DNA from: Acanthochlamys bracteata
Lineage: Eukaryota; Streptophyta; Magnoliopsida; Pandanales; Velloziaceae
Assembly: GCA_019914995.1 (NCBI GenBank)
Contig: CM034136.1
Location: forward strand, 4,665,270-4,729,269
Length of the DNA: 64,000 nucleotides
Reading direction: 5' to 3'
This document shows, one piece after another, positions 1-12,700 of this stretch (its first letter is position 1; the number at the start of each line of letters is the position of its first letter). The notes beneath the pieces were generated by a model, which did no database searches, had not been told where the DNA came from, and saw only the letters and a program-made list of their open reading frames with translations. A program made the translations under genes and the position numbers.

Positions 1-122
1 TTTGTGTAGATTTTCTATTCTACATGCAACTTCACTCTTGAAAGTTGTGCATACAATAGCAGTTTCTCTTCTGTTTATAGGTTGCTGGTTAGTGATGTTT
101 CCTTTTTCCATCCACAATGTAG

Positions 123-335
123 GCCGTCTTCGTTGGTCACAACCATGGCTTAGATTGGTGCTGCCCCTACAAAAGTCTCTGGCTGTGCTTTGCTCGTCAC
201 AGTGGCTATGGTGGTTATGGAAACTGGCCCCGTGGAGCAAGGATAGTAGAGATGACTGAAGAACCATTCACGTTGACATCTTGGATAAGGATGGAAGATG
301 GATCTGAGCATAGTGACATCAACCTAAGTTCCTAG
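123..335 (+). CDS. PAP16: Purple acid phosphatase (PAP16-like), last exon only
   Basis: Final 70 codons of a calcineurin-like metallophosphoesterase. The exon opens right after a TAG acceptor (120-122), and positions 1-122 are the end of the preceding intron. The frame starts [19 protein letters not shown] is the conserved late GHxH block that supplies metal-binding histidines in this superfamily, followed by PRGARI and the WIRMEDG segment I associate with plant PAP16-type proteins (often called probable inactive purple acid phosphatase). The TAG stop is at 333-335. The rest of the gene lies before the window, so activity and localisation cannot be judged. The family call is firm. The PAP16 assignment within the PAP14/16/28/29 group is from memory. 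Confidence 0.8.
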   Translation, partial: AVFVGHNHGLDWCCPYKSLWLCFARHSGYGGYGNWPRGARIVEMTEEPFTLTSWIRMEDGSEHSDINLSS

Positions 336-2279
336 AATCTGAAATGTTTGCAGTTTAATACAAAACAAAACCAGACAAAAACTAAAAAATCATCAAATTA
401 ATGTAATCGAATGCTTCATATTTTTGTACCTTATGCATACAAGTGAATGCATGACGCATATTGCATACTGATTTCCTATTAAATTTTGTTCGGCAGTAAG
501 GTAGCCAGAAGAAGTGCCGTTTTTTGAAACGGAACTGAAGCACATATGTCTGTAAGCACTTAAGAGAGAGTCTTAAACTGGCAGCTGTTACTCATTTCTT
601 CATATTCATTTTAGTAAACTTCTTGTTGAATATGCTGCTGCCTTAAAAAGATCTCTCTCTTTTCTTAACATGTAGTGTTATTCTTTTCTGAATAACAAGG
701 TACTGAAATGTTGTTTGGCAGATCAACTAGTGTAAATAATAAATACTCTTATTATTATTATTCTCAAGGTCTTAGCTGTTGTTGTTCAGGATAAAGTGGA
801 CTTTTTGAGAGTGTTATTGAAGCTTTTTTTAAATGAATTGTATTTTATAGATATTCAAAATATAAGTTCTTTGTTTTATTATAAATAATAATATTATAAA
901 ATATTATAAAAAAATTATTAAATAAAAATTAAAATAAAATATTTTATAAACGCACTGCCAAACAATTCCAAAGTAAGAATTCATGGTATTTATTCATAAT
1001 TTGTGTTGTTGTTGTTGTGTTATTAATGACAAAGCTTTTTGTGTGGATTGATTACCACTAGTTTCCACTTTTTTCTTATGGACTTCTAAACATGAAGCAT
1101 TTTCTGAATTTCTGTATACCCTTTACTTATATTACCCTTGATTTTAGTTGATAATCAGTCTATTGTCTTGTTATTGGGCACATACCTCTTACACTATAGT
1201 GTTTAGAATGTTAGATGTGATGAATTAAGAATGAATAAATTAATTTTATATTTTATAAAGATAAACTAGAAAAAAAATTAATACACTATAGAGTACTGTA
1301 ATTCATTGACTTAAGCTCAATTGTCGTGGAGTTTCTTTATAACTGTCGAAGTTAAAATAAAATAAATATTGAGAAATAAAAGTATAAAAACATTATACAT
1401 AATAAATATTTTTTATTATTTATTTTTATTTTAAAATTAAATAATTAAATTTATTTATTAATAAGATTAAAATATCTTTTATTTTATAATATTTTATTTT
1501 ATAAATATTTACAAATACCTACTTAACTCAACTTCGCAGCACAGAACTGGTTTCGTATTTTCAGTATTTTCACTTGGATACTTACGTGCAACTGTTTTGT
1601 CTTCGAGAAAGTTTTCTTTGATCCAATACCCGGTACCTTCTCTCATATGATGATCCCTTGTAGAGTGGCGAACTCTATGACCTCTGCTTCGAAACAAATT
1701 TCCTACTAAATTCATTGACATTGTTTTTTTTTTTGGCTTTGTATTTAATTTTTATTTCATGCGCAATAACTTTTTTACTATATAATAATTTTTAACTTTT
1801 AAAATATATACAAAAATTTTACGATATAAAATTTTATTATTATTTATTATTATTATTATTTTTTTGAACACATTCAATAATTTATGCAGTTTATGCTGAA
1901 GAATTTGCCAAAAGCATCTCTCGTTAGTCTACGAAAATTACAACAATGGAAAACTAGTCAGATTACTGAGAGTGCGTTTGGGATTGCGTTTTTTTAAACG
2001 CAACTTCTCGTTTTTCTATTTTAAAATTTTTAATATATATCTTATAACTATTTAAAAAATTTATTAAAAATTTAAAAATATATATAAAAACTCTATTTAA
2101 AAAGATTTTCTTACTGCATTTTTAATTACTTTTTATAGTAAAAAAAATAAAACTTATTTTAAAAAAATAAAAATATTTCTATTTTTAAAAAAACTTTATT
2201 TTATAAACACTACTAAATGTCCCGTAAGGATTTTAGATGCATGAATAAGATTAGATTATATAAGTAGACAACGTACTTA
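336..2279. other. 3' flank of the phosphatase gene and AT-rich spacer
   Basis: The first 350-400 bases are probably 3' UTR. After that the sequence is very AT-rich, with poly-A/poly-T runs, a TTATTATTA microsatellite (about 746-763) and degenerate fold-back tracts such as TAAATATTTTTTATT. The stretch near 1966-2225 (GTGCGTTTGGGATTGCG onwards) looks like a decayed MITE, but I could not define its ends. I see no gene. Confidence 0.5.
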
Positions 2280-3705
2280 AAAGGGCCTTACCATCCAGTT
2301 ATCCAGCTTTTCTTTTGTGGTCACCAAAGTCAAATTATAAAAAAAAAAAGAAAGGAAATTTTCTGAAAACAATCGTCAAATTAACTTTAAGATAAAGTAC
2401 TTACAAGTTGCCAACACAAAAATGTTCCTCTTCAAAAACTACATGGGATTACAAGTACAACATATAGCTCTGCTCTCTTAAGAGTTTAAAAGAGCACCAG
2501 CATGATTTTCAGGGAAACTTAACCAGCTAAGAACCCTACAATAACCCAAATTTAAAGTTTCTCGATTAAGTACCTCAATTACGCTGTGCATGAGACAATT
2601 CCTACTCAATCTCATTCAGATGGCACTATAAAAATTACTTCATCCATCAAAGCATTATCTCGCAGACCTGTTTGATGCATCCTTACCAGAGAAAGCCTAT
2701 AACTTATCACAGCAATTGGAACGCATTTGACAAGAGGCACTTCGACAATTATCTAACTGAAACTAATGGCTATGCTCCTCCAGTAAATACATTATTTTCA
2801 TCATTCCTGTCAAAATTATGGGAACAGCTTCCAGGTAGCAAATACCTCGAATTACCAGACTAAGTATAGTAATCTATACCATGTCACCATAGAAAGCCTG
2901 AAAAAGATGAGAGGGAAAGGAATGCCATACAAGACACCATATGAAGCATAATGTGGCAACGAGTTTTTGCTTTCCTCCTGCTTCTATATCCTTCAAGCAG
3001 GATTTTGATTTTCTAGCTACAACACAAAAATTCTCTCTCACAATTTCGTCCAAAATGATCTTTAGTCACAAACAGTTACATAATATAAGGATCCAAAACA
3101 GGTATACAAACTTCATTTCTACCTAAATCACAGCAACAGCTTTGCAACTTCAATGCGCTACCTATATTGCAATCCATGGTTGATACTGGAACAGAATTGC
3201 CACTAGGTATTGAATGACATATACACACACTTACAAATTCCGTAATACTAAAGTCGTATTTTGTGATAAAGTTTATTGCTAGAGAGATTTATGATAATTA
3301 TTAACACTCACTTCTCAGCAATTCGAGATCTTACTGACTGAATAAACCTAACAATCTATTGCCAGAACCAGAACAGAAGGGTGCAGGTTGAACTCAGAGC
3401 CACATAGAAAAAGATTTGTGCACAATCTCTGTTATACCAAAGTTCAATTTCATCTCCATCTCTAAGAATTGCCAAACTACTGAGTATAATCATCTAACAA
3501 AAATTTTCATATAAACCTGCAATAATGCATGGACTGCAATCAATAGTTTCACATCCAGGTTGAAGGAAAAAAGTTTTCATGGTATCTGTCTTCTTCTCCA
3601 ATGAACTATTACCACCTCGAGAGCTCTACTCTCTCGACAAAACCACAAATTCCCGAAAGAAATAGACAAATATACTACTCATCAATGACCAAGTAACCAA
3701 GGATC
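2280..3705. other. 3' flank of the TFIIB gene
   Basis: Composition is less extreme than the neighbouring spacer, and short open frames at 2672-2863 and 2941-3126 show no recognisable domain. Part of it is probably 3' UTR of the minus-strand TFIIB gene. I see no separate gene. Confidence 0.4.
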
Positions 3706-4614
3706 TTACGGACTGCATAGATTCTTCAGATCTTCTTCCTTGGCAAAGGTTGATGGAATGATCCTCGCTGCATAAGGATAAAGATCTTTATAAGAGTTCC
3801 TAATTGTTCCTTCTGCAACACCTGTTGCCATGGAGATATCTTTCAAAGATTTCTTCTCTTCGGATAACTGGGTTATTATATAAATCACAGCAGCAGCAAT
3901 CGAAATTGGACTCCGGCGTATATCGAGCTCCTCAGACTTCTGCACAGCTTCCTGCGCTGCCTTAATCGCAGTATTATCCATTCCAAGATGATAACAAAAT
4001 CTCCGCAGAAAATCACCAGCATTAACCGCTCTCATCTCCATCGCTTCTCCCATCTCAATCTCAAGCTGCTTTACAATGAACTCCTTCGCCCTCCCTATCT
4101 CTTTCTTCGTAGCACCATTAGCAACAGAACATATCTCTTTTACAGTCCTCGGCTTCTCTTCCTGTCTACAAGCAATATACAGACAAGCAGCACATATCGC
4201 GTCCTGGTTTCTCCCCTTAATCGATTTCAGATCTTCGAGTTTTTTATAGATCTCATTAGCGCGATCTTTAATCGTAGCAACAAGACCAAGCCGATCAGCC
4301 ATGGCAGCGATGGTTCGGAAAGCAGCGAGTAACGAACGGTCAGGATTTGCGCAGCGATCGTGAACCCGACCGCCGTTAGGTTTAGCAATTACAGTAGATA
4401 GACCACCATCCGAGAGGAGAGGGTTAGTGGGCCCACCGACACGAACTGGATCGTTGTCGCCGGTGTCATCAGCGAAGGTTCTCCACTCAGAAGTTTCATC
4501 GATAGAGTGCGCTTCTAGAACAAGGCCGCACTCCAAACACACCGTGTCGCCGGCAGCATGATCGAAAACCACCTCCGTCGTTTTCTTGCAATCCGGGCAG
4601 TAACTGTCCGACAT
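3706..4614 (-). CDS. TFIIB: Transcription initiation factor IIB (TFIIB), intronless, internally shortened
   Basis: General RNA polymerase II factor that binds TBP-promoter DNA and recruits the polymerase in the nucleus. The 302-residue frame has the N-terminal zinc ribbon (Cys6, Cys9, Cys26, Cys29), the conserved B-reader stretch [11 protein letters not shown], and two cyclin-like repeats (about 88-170 and 185-270; the second contains [19 protein letters not shown]). The C-terminus EEDLKNL is typical of plant TFIIB. It is about 10 residues shorter than the roughly 312 I recall for plant TFIIB. The gap lies at residues 82-89, between PNG and NPDR, where family members normally carry a longer linker with an SSSLGRWQ-type block. 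There is no intron, so it may be a retrocopy, but no in-frame stop is present. The start is the only ATG ahead of the ribbon. Confidence 0.9.
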   Translation of the reverse strand: MSDSYCPDCKKTTEVVFDHAAGDTVCLECGLVLEAHSIDETSEWRTFADDTGDNDPVRVGGPTNPLLSDGGLSTVIAKPNGGRVHDRCANPDRSLLAAFRTIAAMADRLGLVATIKDRANEIYKKLEDLKSIKGRNQDAICAACLYIACRQEEKPRTVKEICSVANGATKKEIGRAKEFIVKQLEIEMGEAMEMRAVNAGDFLRRFCYHLGMDNTAIKAAQEAVQKSEELDIRRSPISIAAAVIYIITQLSEEKKSLKDISMATGVAEGTIRNSYKDLYPYAARIIPSTFAKEEDLKNLCSP

Positions 4615-6799
4615 CTCTCACTCAATCAATCTAACAATCAAGCAATCGAAATCGAAGAATCGAACGTCGAAACAGAGAGCGAGAGATCCGACTCTTCGTT
4701 TCAGTTTTGAGTATGTCTTGAAGAATAGGTTGATTAAATAGTTAGGAAAGAAAAGCAACGGCTGAAATTGATTTGGGTTAACGGTTTTTTCTAATGGATA
4801 GGAGTGGATCACGTGGATGTCATAACGCGTCTGAGTCCGAAGAAGACAAGAGTTTTATGTTCTGAATGTTTCATGCCGAGTCAAATGTAGTTCGAAATAG
4901 GTTTGGGCGAGTTTGTGAAGAGATAGTTTGAAGAGGCACTGGTTTTTTTTTTCTCTTAAGATTTGAATCTGGTAAGAGATTCTTGTTTTTTATTTTTTTT
5001 TGTTTATGGATCTTTGGTTTACTTTGTTGATTGATCATTAAAGGATGAACTTCTTGATCATGATTTTTGTGAATTGTAATTGTGGTGCTTAGTAAATACT
5101 GATTGTGCTTTCTTGTATAGAAATTTGGAATAAAAAAAAGTATGTTTTTGGTTTGAGTTTGATGAACTTATTTGAGGATTATAGTAAACATTGCTAAAAA
5201 AGCTTAGTATTTACCTGTAAGAAGCAGGAAATTTGGTGAATTTCAAATATGATTGGTAGGAAGAAAAAGGTTGTAGTCTTCTTTAAATACAGCATCTAAA
5301 ATTGCAAAAATAGACAGCATAAAATATATTATCTATGTTGGTTTTAGATGTTAATTTAAAATAGCAGAACTGAAGGTACTTGCATATAGCACTGTTATTC
5401 ATGGGTTTAGGTTACAAAATAAAATCAATGAGTGTATACAGTGTGTATACCTAATATGTTTATAATGTTGTGAAAAAACTGCTCATTGTTTCCCTGTCAT
5501 CAGGTTTTTGTTAGAAGCTATAATGTGATTAAAGAAGTATAATATCAGCAGTGGTATCATTCTTTAGATTTTCTTGGTTTTGTGTAGTCAGTATAATTAG
5601 GATGAGCTGCTACTGGTTGGAGTTTAGAAAGCTAAGTTGAGTAAACCTGTTAGTTTGCTCTAAGAAATTTGTACATTGTTGTTTTGAAGACCCAATACAT
5701 CTATGCGCATTGGTCTTTTGTATCCCTGTTTGTGTTACAAAAAGGCCAATGTCTAGCCACAGCATAGGATAAGAAGAATGGTTTTCTGGTATCTAGATTA
5801 CAATTTTGAGGGAATATGTCGGCAAACCCAGGTTCACTTGTGACTATTGAATTAAATTGGTCTTCGTGAAAGCGTCGGTTGAAGTTCATGGCCATAAATT
5901 CCAGTAAATATACAAACTGGACTTTCTCTATAATTATATTTCTGAATGCATTATTGTGTGCTTACTGGATTTGGGAGACTCTGTAGTTTCTTAGTATTAT
6001 GGCCTTTCGGGCCTTCTATAAAAAAAATCACTAATTGTTATTGTTCAGAAAATTGTCATATAGACAGAGCTCACTTGTTAATTTACTGGTGATAGAAGGC
6101 TGCATAATGTTGCAGCTCAAGATTTTCAATGTTTAGTTTCATTAAAAAGAACCCATTTTAACAATTTTGAAAATATAACTGTGGAGGATATGGTAAGCTC
6201 ATATAGCTCAGGTTCTGCTCATTGTGTTATACTTGTGGCAAGTGGAAGTTCAGTATTTCACTTTTATTATGTAAAGAAGATGAATTTACTTCGTGTAGTT
6301 CACCCAGAATGTATTGATGTAATTCCTATTGCTCCAGTTTAGTTTAGTTGTCCATCTAATTTTTCATTTTTGTCAGACCAATGGGCTGTGTTTGAATAAG
6401 GAACCGATTTGGCTTAGAGTTGACACTTTGTATAGTATTGGAAGGACCAAGTTAACTGTCAATCAGATGGCGTTAGAACTCTTAAATAAACTAGAGTAGT
6501 TATTAGAGAATAAGGAGATAATATCATGTTCCCATCTATTGAGCTCTCTGTTATGTACATCTTTTCAGGTTTGTGGTGGTAAAGAGAGGACTATTATTAG
6601 AAAGTAAGCATTCTACACTGTCGTGAAATATAATTTTTAACTGCTGCTTGGAATATTTAGAAGTTAGTCCAAAAAAAATAGTGCAATTGTACATAAGAAA
6701 CTAGTTTCTTTTTGTTAACCACAAGTTCTTTTCGGTATAGAATCAATCAAATCAAAGTTATTGAAAAGAATAAAGAATAGAGAAGGCAGTGCTGCAGAG
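4615..6799. other. Spacer upstream of TFIIB and of the NBP35-like copy
   Basis: Begins with the TFIIB 5' flank. The rest is T-rich and intron-like on the plus strand. Splice-like signals occur (CTG|GTAAGAG near 4970, CTTTTCAG near 6568, TATAG near 6740), so an untranslated leader for the downstream NBP35-like sequence is conceivable. No coding exon is visible. Confidence 0.35.
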
Positions 6800-7380
6800 A
6801 TGGAGAAAAGGTGCCATGGGAATGAGATCCCCGACAATGCCAATGAGCATTGCCCAGCTCCTCAATCGGAGTCAGCAGGGAATCCAGATGCTTGTGCTGG
6901 CTGCCCAAACGAAGAAGCATGTGGCCTCTTCTCCCAAGGGACCTGATCCAGATCTTGTTGCGATAGCAGAGAAAATGGCAACTATTAAACATAAGATACT
7001 TGTCTTATCAGGGAAAGGTGGTGGTGGCGAGAGAGCACCTTTTCTACTCAGTTCTCTTATGCACTTGCCGATATGGATTACTAGGTTGACCTGCTCGATA
7101 TTGATACGTCTGGTCCTACCATTCCAAAGATGCTCGTGCTTAAGGGGCAGACGTTCACCATAGCAACCTTGGTTGGTAACCTGTCTACCTAGTCAAACCT
7201 GGGTGTGATTTTGAGTTGATTTGTGCTTCCCAATCCTGATGAGGCTGACATATGAAGAGGACCTCAAAAGAATGAGCTAATCAAGCAGCTCCTTAAAGAA
7301 GTCCACTGGGGGGAGCTGGACTATCTTGTGCTTGATGCACTCCCGGAACATCTGATGAACACATTTGTGCATTTTGCGCA
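6800..7380 (+). pseudogene. NBP35: NBP35-like pseudogene (cytosolic Fe-S scaffold P-loop ATPase)
   Basis: An intronless, decayed copy of NBP35, the P-loop NTPase scaffold for cytosolic iron-sulfur cluster assembly. The start matches NBP35: a NANEHCP block followed by [19 protein letters not shown], which holds the N-terminal cluster-binding cysteines. The frame shifts before [12 protein letters not shown], then continues into [13 protein letters not shown]. The Walker A loop is damaged: it reads GKGGGGE where the family has GKGGVGKS, and another shift follows. Further NBP35-like pieces appear up to about 7380, broken by in-frame stops (for example TAG near 7081). The frame breaks, lost P-loop lysine and missing C-terminal half rule out a working protein. 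Lack of introns suggests a processed copy. Confidence 0.85.
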
Positions 7381-8272
7381 TGTTCCTCATTCAGAATTAA
7401 GTATTTTTGTTTATGGAGTGGCTTCGGCCGTTATTGCGGATGAGTATAACTCCAAGGGAACTGCACAATAGGCTTTGCATGGTTGCAGCAGTCTGGATGT
7501 ACACAGCACTTCCAAATTATAACTCCAAAGGAACTGCATAAAACAGCCGACGATCTTCATAAGCTTTAGTCTACTCAAGAGTTTTGAGCAATGGAAACCC
7601 CTGTTATAAAAGTTTGAACACGAAAGTGATCGGTACCTACCTTCCACCTTCGGCTATTTCATACTGAAAGAGCATGCTTAAAGTGCAGATCTCATACAAA
7701 AGTCATGTTTTCCCTCTACGATAAACATTGTTTTTACTTTTTAGGGGAATTTGGGCTAGTTTTGAAAGTCAGTACCAGGATGGAGCACAACCGTCAGCTT
7801 ACTCTACTGCACTCTGAATGCAGAAAGTTTCCACATCCTGAACTTTTCGGTTAGTATCTCCAGAATACTTGAATGTTTATAGGCTACATTGTTAGTGCAT
7901 TGTTATTACTCTCATGATGCATGCAGAGTTCTGTACAAGTTTTGTCATTTGTTTTGTATATTTATTTTTCTTTAGACGGAGAGATAATGGTCTTAGAACT
8001 ACCAGTACCTTATAAAAGTTTCAATCTTCAAGTATATGAAATTAATTGTAAATGCAACACTGCTTTGCTCATCCTCTAAAGCAATCAGATGATTATCATT
8101 AAGATGTTTATATAATTTGGCAATCTCTTTACTGGACCTATAGTCGGGAGCTTTCATTGGATTTCTTCACTAGGGAAGTAATGGTGATTTCCAAAACCAA
8201 GTAAGCAAAAATTAGCTACAATGGAGCAAGATATTAGGCATTGATCAAAAGCAAAACATACTAGAGAAAGAC
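7381..8272. other. Spacer between the NBP35 pseudogene and a hAT-like element
   Basis: No coding signal. A 26-base stretch (TATAACTCCAAGGGAACTGCA) at about 7444 recurs with two changes at about 7518, a local duplication with a period near 74 bases. Confidence 0.4.
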
Positions 8273-8280
8273 GTTGCAGC

Positions 8281-8747
8281 TAGAGGTGTAAAAATGGGCC
8301 GGGCTAAACAGGCCGGCCCACAGCCCGGTCAGTTGGTCCGATCATCGGTCCGTCCGGTCCGATAAATAGTGACAGGACCGGCCGATTATATTGGTCTGTC
8401 GGACGGTACGTCCGTCCGGGTACTGTTCATATTGACCGGTCAATATAACCGTTGACTATGTCAAATTTCAATAAAAAATATTTTTATATTACTAAAAAGT
8501 AAATTTAAAAAATAAAAATATTTATTTTTTAATTTTATCTTAAAAATAATTTTTAATTTATATTTTTTATATAAAATTAAAATATAAATCGGATAAATGG
8601 GCGGGACCGGATCGTGAGAAATGAAACCGGACCAGGCTGGTCCGGCCCGGATGCTTTACCCAGGCCGGACTAGTCCGGCCCGATCTATTAACTTGACCCG
8701 AACGTGTCGGTTCGGACCAACCCGGCCCGCCTATTTTTGCATCTATA
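8281..8747. mobile_element. Non-autonomous hAT-like element (467 bp)
   Basis: Bounded by imperfect terminal inverted repeats: left TAGAGGTGTAAAAATGGGC; reverse complement of the right end TATAGATGCAAAAATAGGC. A perfect 8-bp target-site duplication GTTGCAGC flanks it (8273-8280 and 8748-8755). An 8-bp duplication with TA(G/T)AG..TG ends is characteristic of hAT transposons. Both subterminal arms are rich in CCGG/GGCC words (the CCGGTCCG type), and the core is AT-rich. There is no transposase frame, so it depends on an autonomous relative. Confidence 0.88.
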
Positions 8748-8755
8748 GTTGCAGC

Positions 8756-9425
8756 TTTATCTTAATATCGTTGTCATTATTTATTTTTGTTAAAGAATGA
8801 TTTAATTTCATATTACTTATCAATCGTATCATTCTGAGATGATATTTATAAAAATTTGAGCTTATTTTTTTATTGTCAATTGATTTGAGAAGAATTTTAA
8901 GTTCGTCGCAATTTTGAAATATATTTTTGTCATTAGATTTGGTACAAATTTACAAAATGTCAATTTCTTCAAAGTGGGAAACACTTTCCACTTCTAATGT
9001 GACCATGGAACTCCAAATGATTACACATAAAGAGCCTATGAAAGATTGCCAAGTAGTTAGTTATTCTTGCAAGCAACGGCAAGTAACATGCACTGGAAGA
9101 AAACTTTAAAAGCTGATATGAAAGTCAAGAACAGTAAACGGCAAAACTTAAACCAAGGAAGGGCGAAGAAAGTTTTAAGAAAACAAATCTGATTGGTGAA
9201 ATTATTGGTAGTTCTTAGCCACTGTGATGTTAAAGGAAGTCCTTTTCAGTCATGAACTGTTATCTGAATGCTCAGGCTTTGTTTTTAGTTTCACTGAACT
9301 CATTAAATTCACCTCTAATTTATTTTTCAGTAAGAGTATATTTTAATCATATAAAAATAAGTCACGTGAAAGTAAATTTTGTAAAATAAAATTTTGAGCG
9401 ATAATTAAAATATATAAAATAAATT
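8756..9425. other. AT-rich spacer
   Basis: No gene seen. The part at about 9360-9425 contains AATTTTGTAAAATAAAATTTTG followed by TAATTAAAATATATAAAATAAA, a phrase that recurs nearly unchanged near 24265-24310. Confidence 0.4.
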
Positions 9426-9428
9426 TTA

Positions 9429-9722
9429 AGACGTATTTCAAATATCCGTAATTGAGTTGCGTAAAAGTGAAAAATAAAAGATAGAATTTTTTAAAAAATA
9501 AAATAGAAGTGGAGTTCAGTATTTATATTTTAATAATTATTAGAAGTGTGTAGAAAATTTAAAAATATAATTATATTAAAAAGTGTGTATAAAAAAGTTG
9601 AAGCTAAAGTTCCGCATATAAAAGTGAAGTTCTGAGTTTTTTGTGTAATTAAAATACATGAATTATTTGGAACTCAAAATTTGACTCAAAAAAATATAGT
9701 TACGGGCGTTTGAAATACGCTC
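9429..9722. mobile_element. Tourist-like MITE, copy 1 (294 bp)
   Basis: Terminal inverted repeats AGACGTATTTCAAATATCCG (left) and GAGCGTATTTCAAACGCCCG (reverse complement of the right end), flanked by the 3-bp duplication TTA at 9426-9428 and 9723-9725. A TTA/TAA target site is the signature of PIF/Harbinger (Tourist) elements. It is the inverted, more decayed sibling of the element at 34005-34300. Internal landmarks shared in order include GTTCCGCAT, GTTCTGAG and TTTGTGTAATT. Confidence 0.88.
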
Positions 9723-9725
9723 TTA

Positions 9726-12700
9726 GAGTAAAACTATGTTGAAAGTGGAGTTAAATATGAAAATTAAAATAGAATCAGAGTGATAACAAAAATATCTGAA
9801 GTGTCCAAATTTAAAATTTTAGAAAAATAGTTTAATGAAAATTGAAAACATGATTTAAACTCGGTTTTTAAAACTTGTTTTATTCAAATAAAGATACTGC
9901 CTTATATGCTTACTACTTGATGAGTATAGTTTCATATCTTTACTAACTTCACTGCTTTCTGTTGGGAGCATCAGCCTTGCTGAAAATTTTCTAAAAGTAA
10001 TACACTCAACTTTGTTGTTAAGCGCAGGAAATTATTCTATTAAATTTTTATGATATGATATGACGATTATTTAGGTACCGACTAAGAGACTTCTAACACA
10101 AACAGAAATGCTCTCTATCATTATCAAAAAATTAAAAAAATCAGTCACTAATATTATAAAACAGCACTCAACTAAATTTTTATTAAGAACGTGCTTTAAT
10201 TATATAAAAAAAATTTCATAAGTTTGACGAAAAATAGAATTAGTAGAATTAGAATTCAAAATATTAATTAAAATATATAAATTTAAATTTAAAATTAAAT
10301 TTTAATAAAAATTTAAACAAAATTTGAAGTGATAATTAAAATTATTAATAAAACTCAACATTTTGCGAGAAAAATTGGAATCCCTTGCAATTAAAATATA
10401 TCATGAAGTAATTGTGTACGAGTTCATATTTGTTGAGTTTTGAACTGCTACGTAAACAGTAATGTTCAATAAATTGTTCGAAAAGAATATTTAATCTTAA
10501 AAAAATTTAATATTATAATATTTTATATTATATTTCAACAAGTTCTAGCACACGCAACCTCTTTTGATTTGATACGTAGACGCAAATAAATATTTTTCTT
10601 CCACGGTAAACTTTAATTTTAATAATCAGCATTCATATGATTTAATTTCAATTACATTCTATTCTTACAAGTAGATACTTAAACAATATAACATAATTAA
10701 AGACGCTTAGAAGTACTTAAAAAAAGAAATTTATTTAGAATAAAATGTATATATTATAACAAATAATTATTAAAAATTTATTTGAAATATTATAATAATT
10801 TATTAAAAATTAAAAGTAGTGCGAAATATATACAGTCAAAGTTCAAACTTCTTAGCTCTGATTTTGAAAAAAAAAAAGCCAAAAAAGAATGCTGAGATTT
10901 TCAGAACTTTCTTCTCAGAATTCCAAAATCAAAATGGCAACATTCTCCATTCAGAAACGTAAAAGTTATGCGTGAAGAAACAAAAAGTAAAGAAAAAGTA
11001 TTTTAATCCACACGGTTCTCGCCGATAATTAGTGGAATTTTAATATGCTTACTTTTGACTCGTTTGTCTCCCATCCCAACGGAAGTTGTAGAAAACATGT
11101 CCGTTAACTAGACATTATTACCTTCTGCTTTCAGAAGATTCTCGTGATAAAATTTTTTTGCTATTGATCCTGTTGACCATATATATCTGAAAGTAACAGA
11201 TATCTTAATGCAGTCGTGTTTGAACCAAGAGGAACTAGGAGATTCTCAAGATCTTTCTTTTTTTGCCTTCAAAAAAAATTGTGGTCTTTTGTATGGATAA
11301 AAGCATTATCAATGCTTTTAAAATTAAAATTTTTTAAAAAAATATTTTATTTTATTTTAAAAATAAATAATAATAAAATTTTATAATATAAATTTTTTAT
11401 ATAATAATTTAAATTTTTAAATAAATTTGTATAGGGAACTTTTTCGGATTTGTAGTAACCACAAACAAGAATGATCTTTATGGGACATTTGGTTCAGCTT
11501 TTTTTTTAAAATTTTTTTAATTTTTAATTTTATATTTTTTAATTTTTTAATTTTTAATTTTTAATTTTTAATTTTTAATTTTACGTAATAAAATTTTTTT
11601 ATTATATATTTTTATTATTTTTTAAAAATAAATAAAATAAAATAAAATTTATTTTTAAAAAAATAAAAATACTTTTTATGTTATAAGTAATCCCAACGCA
11701 ACCCATTCATGAACGATTAAACTGTTGGCTTCTCCTTCTAGAACACATTAAGGGGGTAGTCCTGATCAGGTAGAAAACTTATTTGACATGCAAAATAACT
11801 TTTGAAGAAGCAACATAGGTATGGCACTAGAAAGAAAAACGTGTGATAGATTTTGCATAAATAAATAAGAAAAAATTGAACTAAAATGTCTATAAATTTT
11901 GTTAATTAAGATATACTTATGTAAGAAGCAAGGAGGCAATAACTAGTGACTAAAAACTCTTTCTTTTTCATTACTTTGATTTGGTCTGTTGAAAATTTGA
12001 AGCAGGCAATAAGGGTTTGCAGTTAGTGCAAACCCCTTTATCATCTTTATAAACAATTGTTCATGGTGAAAGGTTAAAAAGTTTTTGAATCAGCTACTAC
12101 CATAATTTAACTTTTTCCAACAATGTTAAATTTTATTCCTCTACCTTTTTCTTTTACTTTTTTTGTGTTGGGAATTCTTTTTTAAATCCTCTCGCTATCA
12201 ATAAGAACAAAACAATGAACTCTCTCTCTCTCTCTCTCTCACATGTATCAACAGCGAAGCACATTCAGTTCATTAGTTCAGTCAACAGTTTATTAACTCA
12301 TAACATAAAAATTGGTCCAGAAAACACTTACACTGATTGTGCACACAATCTTTTCTCTAGCTTGTAGCTTAGCCTAGATATAGCATGTGCTTATAACCAT
12401 AGGCATTCAATTGCTATCCTTCCAGCTTTAGACAGGAATCATTCATCATAATATCATATAGAGATAGTACCAAGATTTGGTCAGGCAAGATATGATCGAC
12501 GGCGGTCTCCGGTCAGTATTACAATAATTGGCAGTGAAAGAGGGGGGCAAGCATGAGTAATGGCCCCGGAAATGTTAGGGAACTTGTGGTGAGAATTCAA
12601 ATCAAGGAGACACTACGATAACGTGAGTCATTACCTTATCCCATTTGCACCCTACACAACAAGGGTCTCATGGTCCTACACTTTCACCTCTCAGCCATGA

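Noticed and set aside
1509-1721. 70-codon minus-strand frame starting MSMNLVGNLFRSRGHRVR
   Set aside because: No domain, no splice or promoter context, surrounded by very AT-rich DNA. Probably chance or an unrecognisable relic.
3988-4332. 114-codon plus-strand frame
   Set aside because: Lies antisense inside the TFIIB coding region; shadow frame.
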